Assembly: GCA_007745835.1 (NCBI GenBank)
Contig: CP036424.1
Span: 2,963,968 to 3,027,967, forward strand
Length of the DNA stretch: 64,000 nucleotides
Direction of reading: 5' to 3'
Origin: Planctomycetes bacterium MalM25
GTDB taxonomy: Bacteria > Planctomycetota > Planctomycetia > Pirellulales > Lacipirellulaceae
Under the pieces are notes generated by a model. It was not told the origin of the DNA, did no database searches, and was given only the letters and a program-made list of their open reading frames with translations. Below, in pieces: positions 9,127-17,576 of the stretch. Position 1 is the stretch's first letter. Each line of letters starts with the position of its first letter. A program made the position numbers and the translations under genes.

Positions 9127-10230
9127 ATGACGCTACCGCCGACAGCCCGTGCGGCGGTCATGATCGCCGCAAACCACGATCTGGTCGAGCGCGAGTATCC
9201 GTTGCCGGCGGTCGGAGCGCATGACGCACTGGTCCGTGTGACCTGCTGTACGCTCTGCGCATCCGATTTGCACACTTGGAGCGGGCATCGTGCGGGTCCG
9301 ACTCCCGCCATCCTGGGTCACGAGATCGTGGGCGAGGTTGTCGATCTCGGTAGCGATCGCCGCCTTGATGCGACCGGTGCTCTGTTAAGAATTGGTGATC
9401 GTGTCACCTGGACGCTCCACAGCAGCTGCGGCCGCTGCTTCTACTGCACGCAGGCCGGGCTGCCGATGAAATGCGAGTCGGTTCGGAAGTACGGCCACGA
9501 GTCGAGTGACCACCCACCACATCTCCAGGGGGGCTTGGCGGAGTATTGTCTGATCGACGCCGGGACCGGCATGGTGCGACTTCCGAGCGGGCTCTCCGAT
9601 CTAGCTGCCGCGCCAGCGAACTGCGCCTGCGCAACGGTAATCGGGGCCTTCGACGCGATAGGCCTCGCCTCAGGGAAATCGGTCCTCATCCAGGGGGCGG
9701 GGGGCCTCGGCTGTTACGCGGCAGCGTATGCAGCGTCGATCGGATGCGGCCCGATCGTCGTCACCGACATCGACGCCAAACGCCTCGCCCGTGCCATTCA
9801 GTACGGCGCAACGCACACGCTAGACGCTTCACCCGGTTCGCTTGAGCAAACGACTTCCTTGATCCGCGAGCTGACGGGGGGACGCGGCGTCGATTGCGCG
9901 GTTGAAGTGGCCGGAGTGCCGGGCGTCATTCCCACAGGCCTTGAGCACCTGCGGGTGGGGGGCTGCTACGCGGTCTGCGGCTGCGTTTTCCCAGGGGCAT
10001 TGTGCGACCTGGACGTCTCTTCCTTGGTCAGACGGCGTCTGAGTGTCGTTGGGATTCACAACTACGACCTCAGCCACCTGCGCCGAGCCGTCGAGTTCCT
10101 TGACTCGACACGTGATCGATTCGACTGGGAAGGGTTTGTGACCCACCGGTTCGAACTCAGCCAGGTGAATGAAGCTTTCTCAACCGCTCTAAGCGGATCG
10201 GCGGGGCGGGTCGCGATCACGTTCGCGTGA
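9127..10230 (+). CDS. Zinc-dependent alcohol dehydrogenase (MDR family), phosphonate-associated type
   Basis: A 367-residue medium-chain dehydrogenase/reductase. Catalytic zinc ligands are visible as Cys44 in CTLCASDLH and His65-Glu66 in LGHEIVG. The structural zinc lobe has Cys101, Cys104, Cys107 and Cys116. The Rossmann fold starts with GAGGLGCYAAAYA near residue 194. Sequence style (SGHRAGPTPAILGHEIVGEV, and the CGRCFYC lobe) resembles the class annotated as phosphonate-catabolism-associated alcohol dehydrogenase (TIGR03366). The substrate cannot be read from sequence, and no phosphonatase gene is present in the window. It is divergent from the DUF5690-like membrane protein. Confidence 0.88.
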   Translation: MTLPPTARAAVMIAANHDLVEREYPLPAVGAHDALVRVTCCTLCASDLHTWSGHRAGPTPAILGHEIVGEVVDLGSDRRLDATGALLRIGDRVTWTLHSSCGRCFYCTQAGLPMKCESVRKYGHESSDHPPHLQGGLAEYCLIDAGTGMVRLPSGLSDLAAAPANCACATVIGAFDAIGLASGKSVLIQGAGGLGCYAAAYAASIGCGPIVVTDIDAKRLARAIQYGATHTLDASPGSLEQTTSLIRELTGGRGVDCAVEVAGVPGVIPTGLEHLRVGGCYAVCGCVFPGALCDLDVSSLVRRRLSVVGIHNYDLSHLRRAVEFLDSTRDRFDWEGFVTHRFELSQVNEAFSTALSGSAGRVAITFA

Positions 10231-10477
10231 TTGGGCTGTGGTTCAAGCTCTAACGCCTAGCCGCGGTCGGTCGCTACGTTCGGTGCCTTTGCAGGGAGTA
10301 GCCTCGGTGGTTTGCGTGTTCGTTTGCGCTCGGAGGCGCGCCCGTGTGAAGATTCCGTGCGCTGGGTAAAGCTTTCGTTAAGACTTGGTTTCGGCGGTTT
10401 TCGCGCTACTTGGGGTATGGTTAGGTTGCGTCCCGTTGCGGCTCCCACCTGACAAGTTCCATCTAGAGACACGCCTC

Positions 10478-11686
10478 ATGAATGCCAGCCGATCGTTGCC
10501 TCTCCTCGCCGGGGCCTTTCTGCTCCAGGCCACTTCTACTAACGCTCAAATCGGACAGCTGATCCCGATCACCCCGGCGGTCACTGCCGGGGATGTCGAT
10601 GAGTTTGCGATCTCGCCCGATGGCTCCCAGATCGCCTTCGTCGGCCAACTCGAGGGCGACAGCACCGATCAAGCGTACCTCGTACCGATCACCGGCGGCC
10701 CCGCCACGCTGCTCAATCCCGCTGGCGTCGGTGATGTCGATGGTGGCGTCGTCTTCACGCCCGACGGGTCGGGGGTTGTCGTCCGCTATGGCGGTGGCGA
10801 CGGCAACATCGATAACCAGATGTACCTGCTTCCGACCGACGGTTCGCAGGCGGCGCAGCAGCTCACGTTCAACAACTTCAACGTATTTGACCAGCAGGTC
10901 AGTGCTGATGGCACAACGCTGTTCTACGCCGACGCCTTCAACGACCCAGACGCCGACGGGGACGATCTGCTGTTCGCTACGTCGATCACGGACGCGGCGG
11001 TGATTCCAACGCCAACGCTGATCACCCCCGATCCGATCGCGGAAATCGACACGGGCGGGTACGCCCAGGTTGGCGCGGACATCGTCTTCGCAGGCAGCCT
11101 GCCGGGCGAGGGAGAGACGCGTTTCTATCGGACGGCAGCCGACGGCACCGGCACACCGGCTGAGATCCTGATCTGGAATGTCCCCACCGAGTTTGGTTTC
11201 GACATCGACGAGATGGCTGTCACTCCCGACGGGCAATCGATCGTCTTTGTCGCCGACCTGACGACCGACGGGGTCGACGAACTCTACAGCATGCCGATCA
11301 CCGGCGGTGAAGCGAGTCGCCTGGTCCCAACGATCCCAGATTTCGCCGACATCGGCCCGTTTGTGATCAGCCCCGATGGGACGACGCTCGCGTTCCAAGC
11401 GGATTTTCAGGAGAACGGCGTCGGCGAGGCCTATGTGCTGCCGATTGCCGGCGGCATTCCCGTGCAGGTTAGCCGGGAGTTGACCGACCTGGCCTACAAC
11501 GCGGACGTGGTCGCCGGCGTGGGAAGGATCGCCTTCACCCCTGACAGTCAGTCCGTTGTTTACCTCGCCGACGGGCGGGCCAACGGCGTTAACGAGCTCT
11601 ACATCTCGGAAGTGATCCCCGAGCCAACGAGCTCTTTGCTAGCGGGAGCGATCGCGTTGATGGCCGCTGCAAGAGGACGTCGCTAA
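10478..11686 (+). CDS. PEP-CTERM protein with TolB-like beta-propeller repeats
   Basis: The start at 10478 gives a good signal peptide (MNASRSLPLLAGAFLLQATSTNA), whereas upstream in-frame starts do not. The mature 380-residue part contains about seven repeats of the TolB/WD40-like type, recognised by recurring FAISPDGSQIAFVG, FTPDGSGVVV and VTPDGQSIVFVAD segments, consistent with a six- to seven-bladed beta-propeller. The C terminus is a PEP-CTERM sorting tail (IPEPTSS, hydrophobic stretch, RGRR). Such tails are thought to be processed by an exosortase on the way to the outer surface. The ligand or function of the propeller is unknown. A strong terminator follows 28 bases after the stop. Confidence 0.88.
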   Translation: MNASRSLPLLAGAFLLQATSTNAQIGQLIPITPAVTAGDVDEFAISPDGSQIAFVGQLEGDSTDQAYLVPITGGPATLLNPAGVGDVDGGVVFTPDGSGVVVRYGGGDGNIDNQMYLLPTDGSQAAQQLTFNNFNVFDQQVSADGTTLFYADAFNDPDADGDDLLFATSITDAAVIPTPTLITPDPIAEIDTGGYAQVGADIVFAGSLPGEGETRFYRTAADGTGTPAEILIWNVPTEFGFDIDEMAVTPDGQSIVFVADLTTDGVDELYSMPITGGEASRLVPTIPDFADIGPFVISPDGTTLAFQADFQENGVGEAYVLPIAGGIPVQVSRELTDLAYNADVVAGVGRIAFTPDSQSVVYLADGRANGVNELYISEVIPEPTSSLLAGAIALMAAARGRR

Positions 11687-11713
11687 CAGTTTCTCGATTC
11701 AACGAATCGACGG

Positions 11714-11745
11714 GCCGCACGCAGCTCTTTCCAACTGCGTGCGGC
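11714..11745 (+). terminator. Rho-independent terminator after PEP-CTERM propeller gene
   Basis: Perfect 11-bp stem (GCCGCACGCAG at 11714-11724 with CTGCGTGCGGC at 11735-11745) and a 10-base loop, followed by TCATTGTTT. Confidence 0.85.
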
Positions 11746-12143
11746 TCATTGTTTGGTCGGTGTATCGGGACGCGATCGCCAGACGATCCGCAGCGCACGC
11801 CACACGACGCAGAACGCAACTACTAGAGGCTTTGCACGACTAAACCCACACCGCATAAGAGCACCAGTAAGCTGCCTCAGGCACGCGAGCCATTGAGGTT
11901 CGCACTCGTTCACAGCGGTAACCAATACGGAGAAGCAACTCGGTGCGTACACTCCGCCGACTGCCTGTCTAGCTACAGTCATACCATCCATCACGGTTGA
12001 CACGCCACGATCTCGGTTGACGGCGAGGACCCAGGCACGAAGCCCTCCGAGATCGTCTGGCATGCCTCGACCGACTACCGCGGCAGCAACGAGAACTACG
12101 CCCGGTTTTATCAAGACTCAATCTGCCAGAGCGTGAGCCGTCC
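11746..12143. other. Region without a confident gene; possible plus-strand gene remnant near 12003-12135
   Basis: No convincing complete gene. On the plus strand, 12003-12135 reads as an uninterrupted, protein-like segment (for example SEIVWHASTDYRGSNENYA) that lacks a start and is bounded upstream by a stop. It may be the tail of a decayed gene; I do not recognise its family. The minus-strand frame over 11746-12114 has no domain support. Confidence 0.4.
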
Positions 12144-13004
12144 ATGTACTTCCAAATTGCCGGCTGGGTTGTGCTGGCACTCTCGATCGGCATCCGGGCT
12201 CGGAGCGAGAGCCCGAGACCGACGGTCGTCGCTCATCGCGGCGCGTCGGCGTACGCGCCGGAGAACACACTGGCAGCGTTCAATCTCGCCTGGAGCCTCG
12301 GGGCCGATGCCGCCGAAGGTGACTTCCATCTAACCGCGGACGGCGAGATCGTCTGCTGTCACGATAAGACCACCGAACGAACCGCTGGTCGTCGGCTTGT
12401 CATCGCCGAATCGACGCTGACGTCGCTACGCTCGCTCGACGTTGGGTCGTGGAAGCATGAGCGATTCCGTTGCGAACGGATCGTGACACTCGGCGATGTG
12501 CTCGCAACCGTTCCTGCCGACAAGGGCTTCTTTATCGAGTTGAAATGTGGGACAGAGATCGTATTGCCCCTCGTTGATGCTCTGACGACATCCCAGCTGC
12601 CGTCGGATCGGGTCCGCGTGATCGCGTTCGACAAGGAAGTCATTCGGGCGGTGAAGCGAGCGCTGCCCAGACACGAGGCATACTGGCTCTCTTCGCTCCG
12701 GCGTGAAGAGAACGGGGCATGGGAACCTTCACCTGACGAGCTGATCGCAACCGCCCTCGAGGTGGGAGCCGACGGTCTCGACTTGAAGGGAGTCCCGGAA
12801 GTGATCGACGCCGCCTTCGTTCGCCGTTGCCACGTCGCCGGGCTCAGCGTCCATGCCTGGACCATCGACGATGACGAAGTCGCTGATTCGCTCGCCACCG
12901 CCGGGGTTTCCTCGATAACAACCAACCGCCCCGACACGATCCGTGCCGCGATCACAACGGCAATCAGATTCCGTGCGTCGGACGCTGCAGAAGTGACCCC
13001 TTGA
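12144..13004 (+). CDS. Glycerophosphodiester phosphodiesterase family protein
   Basis: A 286-residue TIM-barrel phosphodiesterase of the GDPD family, which hydrolyses glycerophosphodiesters to glycerol-3-phosphate and an alcohol. A short N-terminal hydrophobic segment (residues 4-18) suggests export. The family signature is complete: VVAHRGASAYAPENT holds His31, Arg32 and Glu40-Asn41; Glu58 and Asp60 follow in DAAEGDFHL; His73 sits in CCHDKTTERT, and IELKCG near residue 133 supplies a further conserved acid. The C terminus has VHAWTIDD and ITTNRPD, typical of the family. A second GDPD lies inside the island at 39173; they are not close copies. Confidence 0.92.
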   Translation: MYFQIAGWVVLALSIGIRARSESPRPTVVAHRGASAYAPENTLAAFNLAWSLGADAAEGDFHLTADGEIVCCHDKTTERTAGRRLVIAESTLTSLRSLDVGSWKHERFRCERIVTLGDVLATVPADKGFFIELKCGTEIVLPLVDALTTSQLPSDRVRVIAFDKEVIRAVKRALPRHEAYWLSSLRREENGAWEPSPDELIATALEVGADGLDLKGVPEVIDAAFVRRCHVAGLSVHAWTIDDDEVADSLATAGVSSITTNRPDTIRAAITTAIRFRASDAAEVTP

Positions 13005-13079
13005 TGAGAGCTTGTGAATGACGTGAGCGAGCGAATGCCCGGGGACGAACGCTGCGGGGGCTACGATTGCCACTCAACA

Positions 13080-13100
13080 CAACTCGCCGAGGTTGCCTCA
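13080..13100 (+). repeat. 21-base dispersed repeat, copy 1
   Basis: These 21 bases, ending directly at the IS4 boundary, reappear as an exact reverse complement at 33456-33476. Core: CTCGCCGAGGTTGCC. Confidence 0.7.
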
Positions 13101-13101
13101 C

Positions 13102-13662
13102 CGAATGGCACGTAGTTCTCCGCAAGTCGTTGCCATGAAGTGACCTGCGAAGAAGGGCCTCGCTCGCCTAGATGAGAGTTGTCACACAACCCATCGACGG
13201 CAAGGAGGCCCAACGATGCGAGGCTACACGGACGGACGCTGTCGTAGCCAGATCAGCTTTCTGCGGCGGCAGTTCTTGCAGGAGGGCGAACTCCCCTTCA
13301 GCGACGTGCTCTCCAAAGAGCTTGTGTCCAAGGCGCTCGCGACCTCGGGCGTCGCCTGGAAGGACCGGGTCTACACGCCGCTCGTGACGCTGTGGGTGTT
13401 CCTCACTCAGGTGCTCAGCGCGGACCACTCGTGCCGCGCCGCGGTCGCCCGGCTCATCGCCCACCGCCTGTCCCAGGGGCAGAGCGTGTGCTCCTCGAAG
13501 ACCGGTGCTTACTGCCAAGCCAGGGTGCGTCTGCCAGAGGAGTTCTTCTCCGCCGTGACGCGCCTGGTCGGTCGAGCGCTCGACACGAAGGCCAACCCGG
13601 AATGGCTCTGGAAGGGGCGTCGCGTGCTGATGTTCGACGGCGCGACGGTGACGCTGCCCTGA
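13102..13662 (+). mobile_element. Truncated IS4-type insertion sequence
   Basis: Second copy of the left-edge element, inverted relative to it. The 114 bases upstream of the transposase start are identical to the left copy, and the coding part differs at scattered positions. Similarity ends near 13655, where the sequence switches to an integrase fragment. Confidence 0.85.
13216..13662 (+). pseudogene. IS4-family transposase, truncated after the first catalytic Asp
   Basis: The first 148 codons of the transposase seen at 1-657 are present, starting with the same MRGYTDGRC. The frame ends at LMFDGATVTLP followed directly by TGA, just where the left copy continues with the conserved MPDTP motif. 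Everything carrying the second and third catalytic acids is missing, so the product cannot transpose. The break coincides with the start of a tyrosine recombinase fragment, which suggests a deletion or recombination that joined the two elements. Confidence 0.88.
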
Positions 13663-13670
13663 GGGGCCCC

Positions 13671-13968
13671 ATGATGGCCGCCATCACTCGGGCAGGGCTC
13701 ACCGTGTGGCCAAGGCTCTGGCAGAACCTGCGGGCCAGCAGGCAGACGGAGCTTGAGGCGATCTATCCGCGGCACGTGGTCTGCGCCTGGCTCGGCAACA
13801 GCCCGAAGGTGGCGGCTCAGCACTACCTGATGGTGACCGACGCCGACTACGAACGCGCGGCACAGATTCCGGCACACTCGATTCCCGTAACGCCCCATAA
13901 GGGGCCATTTCCTGAAACTGGCGATGAGCCGAAAAGTGCTTATTCGCCAGACGTTGTGGGAATCGATG
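13671..13968 (+). pseudogene. Tyrosine recombinase (phage-type integrase), C-terminal remnant
   Basis: The frame opening at 13671 encodes WPRLWQNLRASRQTEL, HVVCAWLGNSP and KVAAQHYLMVTD, the last 70-80 residues of a tyrosine recombinase. It includes the conserved Arg of the LRASRxTEL motif and the catalytic Tyr in HYL. The catalytic domain's first half and the DNA-binding arm are missing, so the fragment is not active. It lies 20-300 bases past the 3' end of tRNA-Arg(CCG), a usual integration target for such enzymes, so it is probably the residue of an integrated element. Confidence 0.82.
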
Positions 13969-13989
13969 GCTTGTCAGGGGAAGCCAAGA

Positions 13990-14063
13990 TGACCCCGGCT
14001 GGATTCGAACCAGCAACCTTCGGCTTCGGAGGCCGACGCTCTATCCAGTTGAGCTACGGGGCC
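13990..14063 (-). tRNA. tRNA-Arg (anticodon CCG)
   Basis: The reverse strand folds into a 74-base cloverleaf. It has a 7-bp acceptor stem (GGCCCCG with CGGGGTC, one G-T pair), a D arm GCTC/GAGC, an anticodon stem TCGGC/GCCGA with loop CTCCGAA (anticodon CCG, reading CGG), a T arm GCTGG-TTCGAAT-CCAGC, and discriminator A. CCA is not encoded. Confidence 0.96.
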
Positions 14064-14149
14064 GCGGGAAGGGTGATAGCCTATCGCCTCGGCAGGCCGA
14101 ACACAACGGCCGCGGGTCGTCGCTTGGCGGGAGAGGCCTACACTTCGGC

Positions 14150-14593
14150 ATGACCCCGCTGGCCCCCGCCGAAACACCCCGCCCCACGGTCCCGCCGGTT
14201 GGTCCGTACGCGGTTGAGGTCTTCTACGATGGCGATTGTCCCCTCTGCCGTCGCGAGATCGAGATGATCCGGCGGAAGGACAAGCGGGGGCGTATCCGGT
14301 TCACCGACATCGCGGCGGAGGGCTTCGACGCCGCCCTGTATGGCAAGACCTCCGACGCCCTCATGGCGGAGATCCACGGCCGAGACGCGGCGGGGAACTG
14401 GCTCGTCGGGGTCGAGGTCTTCCGGCGGCTGTACGGTGAGATAGGCTTTGGCCCGCTGGTTGCAATAACCCGATGGCCGCTCATGGCGCCCGCTCTGGAC
14501 CGGCTCTACCGCTGGTTCGCCAAACGCCGACTCGGGCTCACGGGGCGTTGCCAGCAGGATCGGTGTGCGACGCCGCCCACGCCCCGAGGGTGA
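14150..14593 (+). CDS. DCC-family (DUF393) thiol-disulfide oxidoreductase-like protein
   Basis: A 147-residue small protein of the DCC family, named for the DGDCPLC motif found here at about residues 28-34 ([13 protein letters not shown]). The fold is thioredoxin-like with a Cys-x2-Cys pair, and a redox role is presumed, though no substrate is established. Length and the C-terminal helix ([17 protein letters not shown]) match the family. It starts 86 bases beyond tRNA-Arg on the opposite strand and is probably transcribed alone. Confidence 0.9.
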   Translation: MTPLAPAETPRPTVPPVGPYAVEVFYDGDCPLCRREIEMIRRKDKRGRIRFTDIAAEGFDAALYGKTSDALMAEIHGRDAAGNWLVGVEVFRRLYGEIGFGPLVAITRWPLMAPALDRLYRWFAKRRLGLTGRCQQDRCATPPTPRG

Positions 14594-14721
14594 ACCGAGC
14601 TGAAGCCTCCGGCTACTTGACTCCCCATCTCTCGGGTGACGATCCTAGAGCCTTCAGTAGGAACACGGAGCGTCGTCGTCGGCGACGCCCGCTGCTCATC
14701 TTGTTCCCCGAGGGCTACCCG

Positions 14722-15834
14722 ATGCGTCTCCTATCGATCGTGATGGCTGCTGCGTGCGTTCTCTGTGGCTTCGTGCTGAGCCAGACGGCTTTCGCCGAGG
14801 AGTTGGGGCGCACCTCCGACGGCACGATGACGCATCTCTACACGCTGAAGAACAACGCGGGCATGTCGATCACACTGCTCGACTACGGCGCTACTCTTGT
14901 AAGCGCTGAGGTTCCCGATCGCGACGGGCGTTTCGCCGACGTGATGCTCGGCTTCGACAACATCGAGCAGTACCAGAGCGACGACAACCAGTACTTCGGC
15001 TGCACGACGGGGCGTTTCGCCAGCCGCCTCGCCAAGGGGAAGTTCACCCTCGACGGCAAGGAGTACATCCTCGAATGCAACGATGGCCCCAACCACCTGC
15101 ACGGTGGAGGAGAGCGGGCGCTGTCGAAGGTTGTCTGGAGCACCGAGGGGGTCGAGGGCGACTCGATCACGTTCCGCTATGTCAGCCCCGATGGCGAGGA
15201 GGGCTACCCCGGCGAGGTGGAGGTCCGCATCACCTATACGCTGACGAACGACAACACGATCCGCATGCTCCACACGGCGACAACCGATAAGCCGACCGTC
15301 ATCAACCTGATGAACCACGCCTACTTCAACTTGGCGGGGGCGGGTGCTCCCACCATCAAGGACCACTTGGTCACCATCTACGCGGACAAGTACACGCCGG
15401 CCGATGAAACGCTGATCCCGACGGGCGATATCGCTTCGGTCGAAGGGACGCCGCTCGATTTCCGCACCCCGACCACGATCGGCGCCCGGGTCGATGAGCT
15501 GAACGATTTGCCCGGATCGGGGTACGACAACAACTACCTGTTGCGCGAGGGGCCGCTGGTGGACGGCCTGCGGAAGGCGGCCAAGCTGCACGACCCGGCG
15601 AGCGGTCGGACGCTCAACGTGCTCAGCGACCACCCCGGGATGCAGTTCTATAGCGGCAACTTCCTCTTCGGCCAAAAAGGGAAGGGTGGCAAGACTTACG
15701 CCCACCGCAGCGCTTGCTGCTTCGAGCCCCAGCTCTTCCCCGATGCGCCGAACAAGCCCCAGTTCCCGAGCGCCGTGCTCCGGCCGGGTGAGACCTACAA
15801 GCACCTGGAAGTCTACGCTTTCACGGTGGAATGA
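14722..15834 (+). CDS. galM: Exported aldose 1-epimerase
   Basis: A 370-residue galactose mutarotase-type enzyme that interconverts alpha and beta anomers of aldoses. The start at 14722 gives a signal peptide of about 26 residues (MRLLSIVMAAACVLCGFVLS...), so it acts outside the cytoplasm; the longer in-frame extension has no such feature. Family motifs are NDGPNHLHGG (substrate-binding His), INLMNHAYFNL (catalytic His) and, near the C terminus, the catalytic Glu in CCFEPQLFPD. The exported form is common in bacteria that degrade polysaccharides and fits the neighbouring sulfatase gene 120 bases downstream. Confidence 0.92.
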   Translation: MRLLSIVMAAACVLCGFVLSQTAFAEELGRTSDGTMTHLYTLKNNAGMSITLLDYGATLVSAEVPDRDGRFADVMLGFDNIEQYQSDDNQYFGCTTGRFASRLAKGKFTLDGKEYILECNDGPNHLHGGGERALSKVVWSTEGVEGDSITFRYVSPDGEEGYPGEVEVRITYTLTNDNTIRMLHTATTDKPTVINLMNHAYFNLAGAGAPTIKDHLVTIYADKYTPADETLIPTGDIASVEGTPLDFRTPTTIGARVDELNDLPGSGYDNNYLLREGPLVDGLRKAAKLHDPASGRTLNVLSDHPGMQFYSGNFLFGQKGKGGKTYAHRSACCFEPQLFPDAPNKPQFPSAVLRPGETYKHLEVYAFTVE

Positions 15835-15954
15835 GCGGTTTCCGCCCTTCGCCGGACGCCACCCACGAACGATTCCGCGGGCGATCGGGCCAGCGGGATG
15901 TCGGCGTGACATTAGCTAAACGTAGTCGAAACCTCCTCCGAAGTACTTTCTCCG

Positions 15955-17529
15955 ATGAACTCGATGAATCGATACGCTCTGCCGTTTGTCCTGTTCGCTA
16001 GCTTCGCTTCAACGCCCGTCGGCCTGGCAGCGGAGCCGACGCGGCCGAACGTCGTGGTCATCATGGCGGACGACCTCGGCTACGGCGATGTCGGCTGCTA
16101 CGGCGGCCGGGCGATCCCGACGCCGCGGCTCGATCGGATGGCGGCGGAGGGGCTCCGCATGACCCGCTCGTACGCGCCGGCCTCCACCTGCACGCCGACT
16201 CGCTACGCCGTGATGACGGGCGAGTACCCGTGGCGTCCACGCGATCGCGAGACGAGCATCCTCGACGGCGACGCGCCGCTCGCCATCGAGCCGGGCCGCC
16301 CCACGCTGCCGCAGGTGCTGAGCGATAACGGCTACCGGACCGAACTCGTGGGCAAGTGGCACCTCGGCATCGGCGACGGGCAGAACGCGGTCGACTTCAA
16401 CCAGCACGTCGGCCCCGGCCCGCTCGAGGTCGGCTTCCGCTCGGCGTTCTACATCCCGGCGACGGTCGATCGTGTGCCGTGCGTCTTCATCGACGGGCAC
16501 GCGGTCGCGGGGCTCGACCCAAGCGACCCGCTGCGGATCAGCTACCTGCGCCGCGTCGGAGGCGTCGCCGTCGGCGACACGAACACGCCGCCGCTCAAGT
16601 ACCCGGGCGATAAGCAGCACTCCAACGCGATCGTCAACGGCATCAGCCGCATCGGCTACATGGCCGGCGGCGAGGCGGCCTGGTGGGTCGATGAGGACAT
16701 CACCGACACGCTGCTGGCCAAATCGCGCAAGGTGATCGAGACCGATTCGGACGAGCCCTACTTCCTGATGCTCGGCCTCCACGACCCGCACGTCCCCCAC
16801 GCCCCGCACCCGAGGTTCGTCGGCAAGTCGAACGCCGGCATCCGTGGCGACTCGATCGTGCAACTCGACTGGCTGGTCGGCGCGGTGCTCGACGCGATCG
16901 ACAAGTCGCCCGGCGCAGAGAACACCCTCGTGCTCTTCACCAGCGACAACGGGCCGACGGTCTTCGACGGCTACGACGACGGCTCGGTCCAAGCCAACGG
17001 CGACCACACGCCCGCCGGCCCGCTGCGTGGGTCGAAGTACCTCGTGTACGAGGGGGGCTGCCGCGTCCCGACGCTCGTCCGCTGGCGTGGCCGCGTGACG
17101 CCCGGCGTGAGCGACGCCTTCTTCACGCTCACCGACCTGCTCCCCAGCCTCGCCACGCTCGCGGGCGTCGAGGCGTTGCCCGAAGGGGTCGGCCAGGACG
17201 CCATCGACTTGGCGGACTGCCTTGTCGATGCGGACGCGGAATCGACACGCGAGTCGGCCATCCTGCAAGGCATCGGCAACCGGCTCGCGGTGGTCACCCG
17301 CGATTGGAAGTACGTCCCGAAGAACGCCGACGGCGCACCGCCCACCGACATCGGGCGCGGCGCCGACCCGCTAGACAAACGCTTCGTCGATCGCAAGTCG
17401 TACGAAGACGCCTTGTTCGATTTACCGTCAGATGAGTCGGAAAGCTCCAACGCCATTGAGTCCCATCCCGAGGTGGCCCGGCGACTGCGAAAGCTCTACG
17501 AAGAAGCTCGCAGAGCTTCCAAGCCGTGA
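15955..17529 (+). CDS. Arylsulfatase-type sulfatase, Cys-type formylglycine site
   Basis: A 524-residue exported sulfatase (signal peptide to about residue 26). Metal-binding Asp39-Asp40 lie in VVVIMADDLGYGDVG. The formylglycine site is Cys79 in CTPTRYAVMTG, the C-x-P-x-R type. The conserved lysine-histidine element GKWHLG, the DPHVPHAPH segment and FTSDNGPTV are all present. It hydrolyses sulfate esters, plausibly on algal or animal polysaccharides; the exact substrate is not readable. It needs a maturase that is not in this window: the FGE-like protein at 41554 is itself secreted and truncated. It is the first gene of a run with the DUF1592, DUF1552 and ankyrin genes. Confidence 0.93.
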   Translation: MNSMNRYALPFVLFASFASTPVGLAAEPTRPNVVVIMADDLGYGDVGCYGGRAIPTPRLDRMAAEGLRMTRSYAPASTCTPTRYAVMTGEYPWRPRDRETSILDGDAPLAIEPGRPTLPQVLSDNGYRTELVGKWHLGIGDGQNAVDFNQHVGPGPLEVGFRSAFYIPATVDRVPCVFIDGHAVAGLDPSDPLRISYLRRVGGVAVGDTNTPPLKYPGDKQHSNAIVNGISRIGYMAGGEAAWWVDEDITDTLLAKSRKVIETDSDEPYFLMLGLHDPHVPHAPHPRFVGKSNAGIRGDSIVQLDWLVGAVLDAIDKSPGAENTLVLFTSDNGPTVFDGYDDGSVQANGDHTPAGPLRGSKYLVYEGGCRVPTLVRWRGRVTPGVSDAFFTLTDLLPSLATLAGVEALPEGVGQDAIDLADCLVDADAESTRESAILQGIGNRLAVVTRDWKYVPKNADGAPPTDIGRGADPLDKRFVDRKSYEDALFDLPSDESESSNAIESHPEVARRLRKLYEEARRASKP

Positions 17530-17576
17530 GACAGGGCGCCCGCGTCGTCGTTCCCCCTCTTCTGCATCCTGCCACC

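Noticed and set aside
11746-12114. 122-residue minus-strand frame as a gene
   Set aside because: No signal peptide, domain or ribosome site; the plus strand in the same place looks more protein-like but is incomplete.
14731-15912. 393-residue minus-strand frame across the epimerase gene
   Set aside because: Shadow of the clearly identified aldose epimerase; no start signal or domain.
16009-17268. 419-residue open frame on the minus strand
   Set aside because: It is antisense to the sulfatase gene and has the Arg/Ala/Val-rich composition produced by the opposite strand of high-GC genes; no motif was found.
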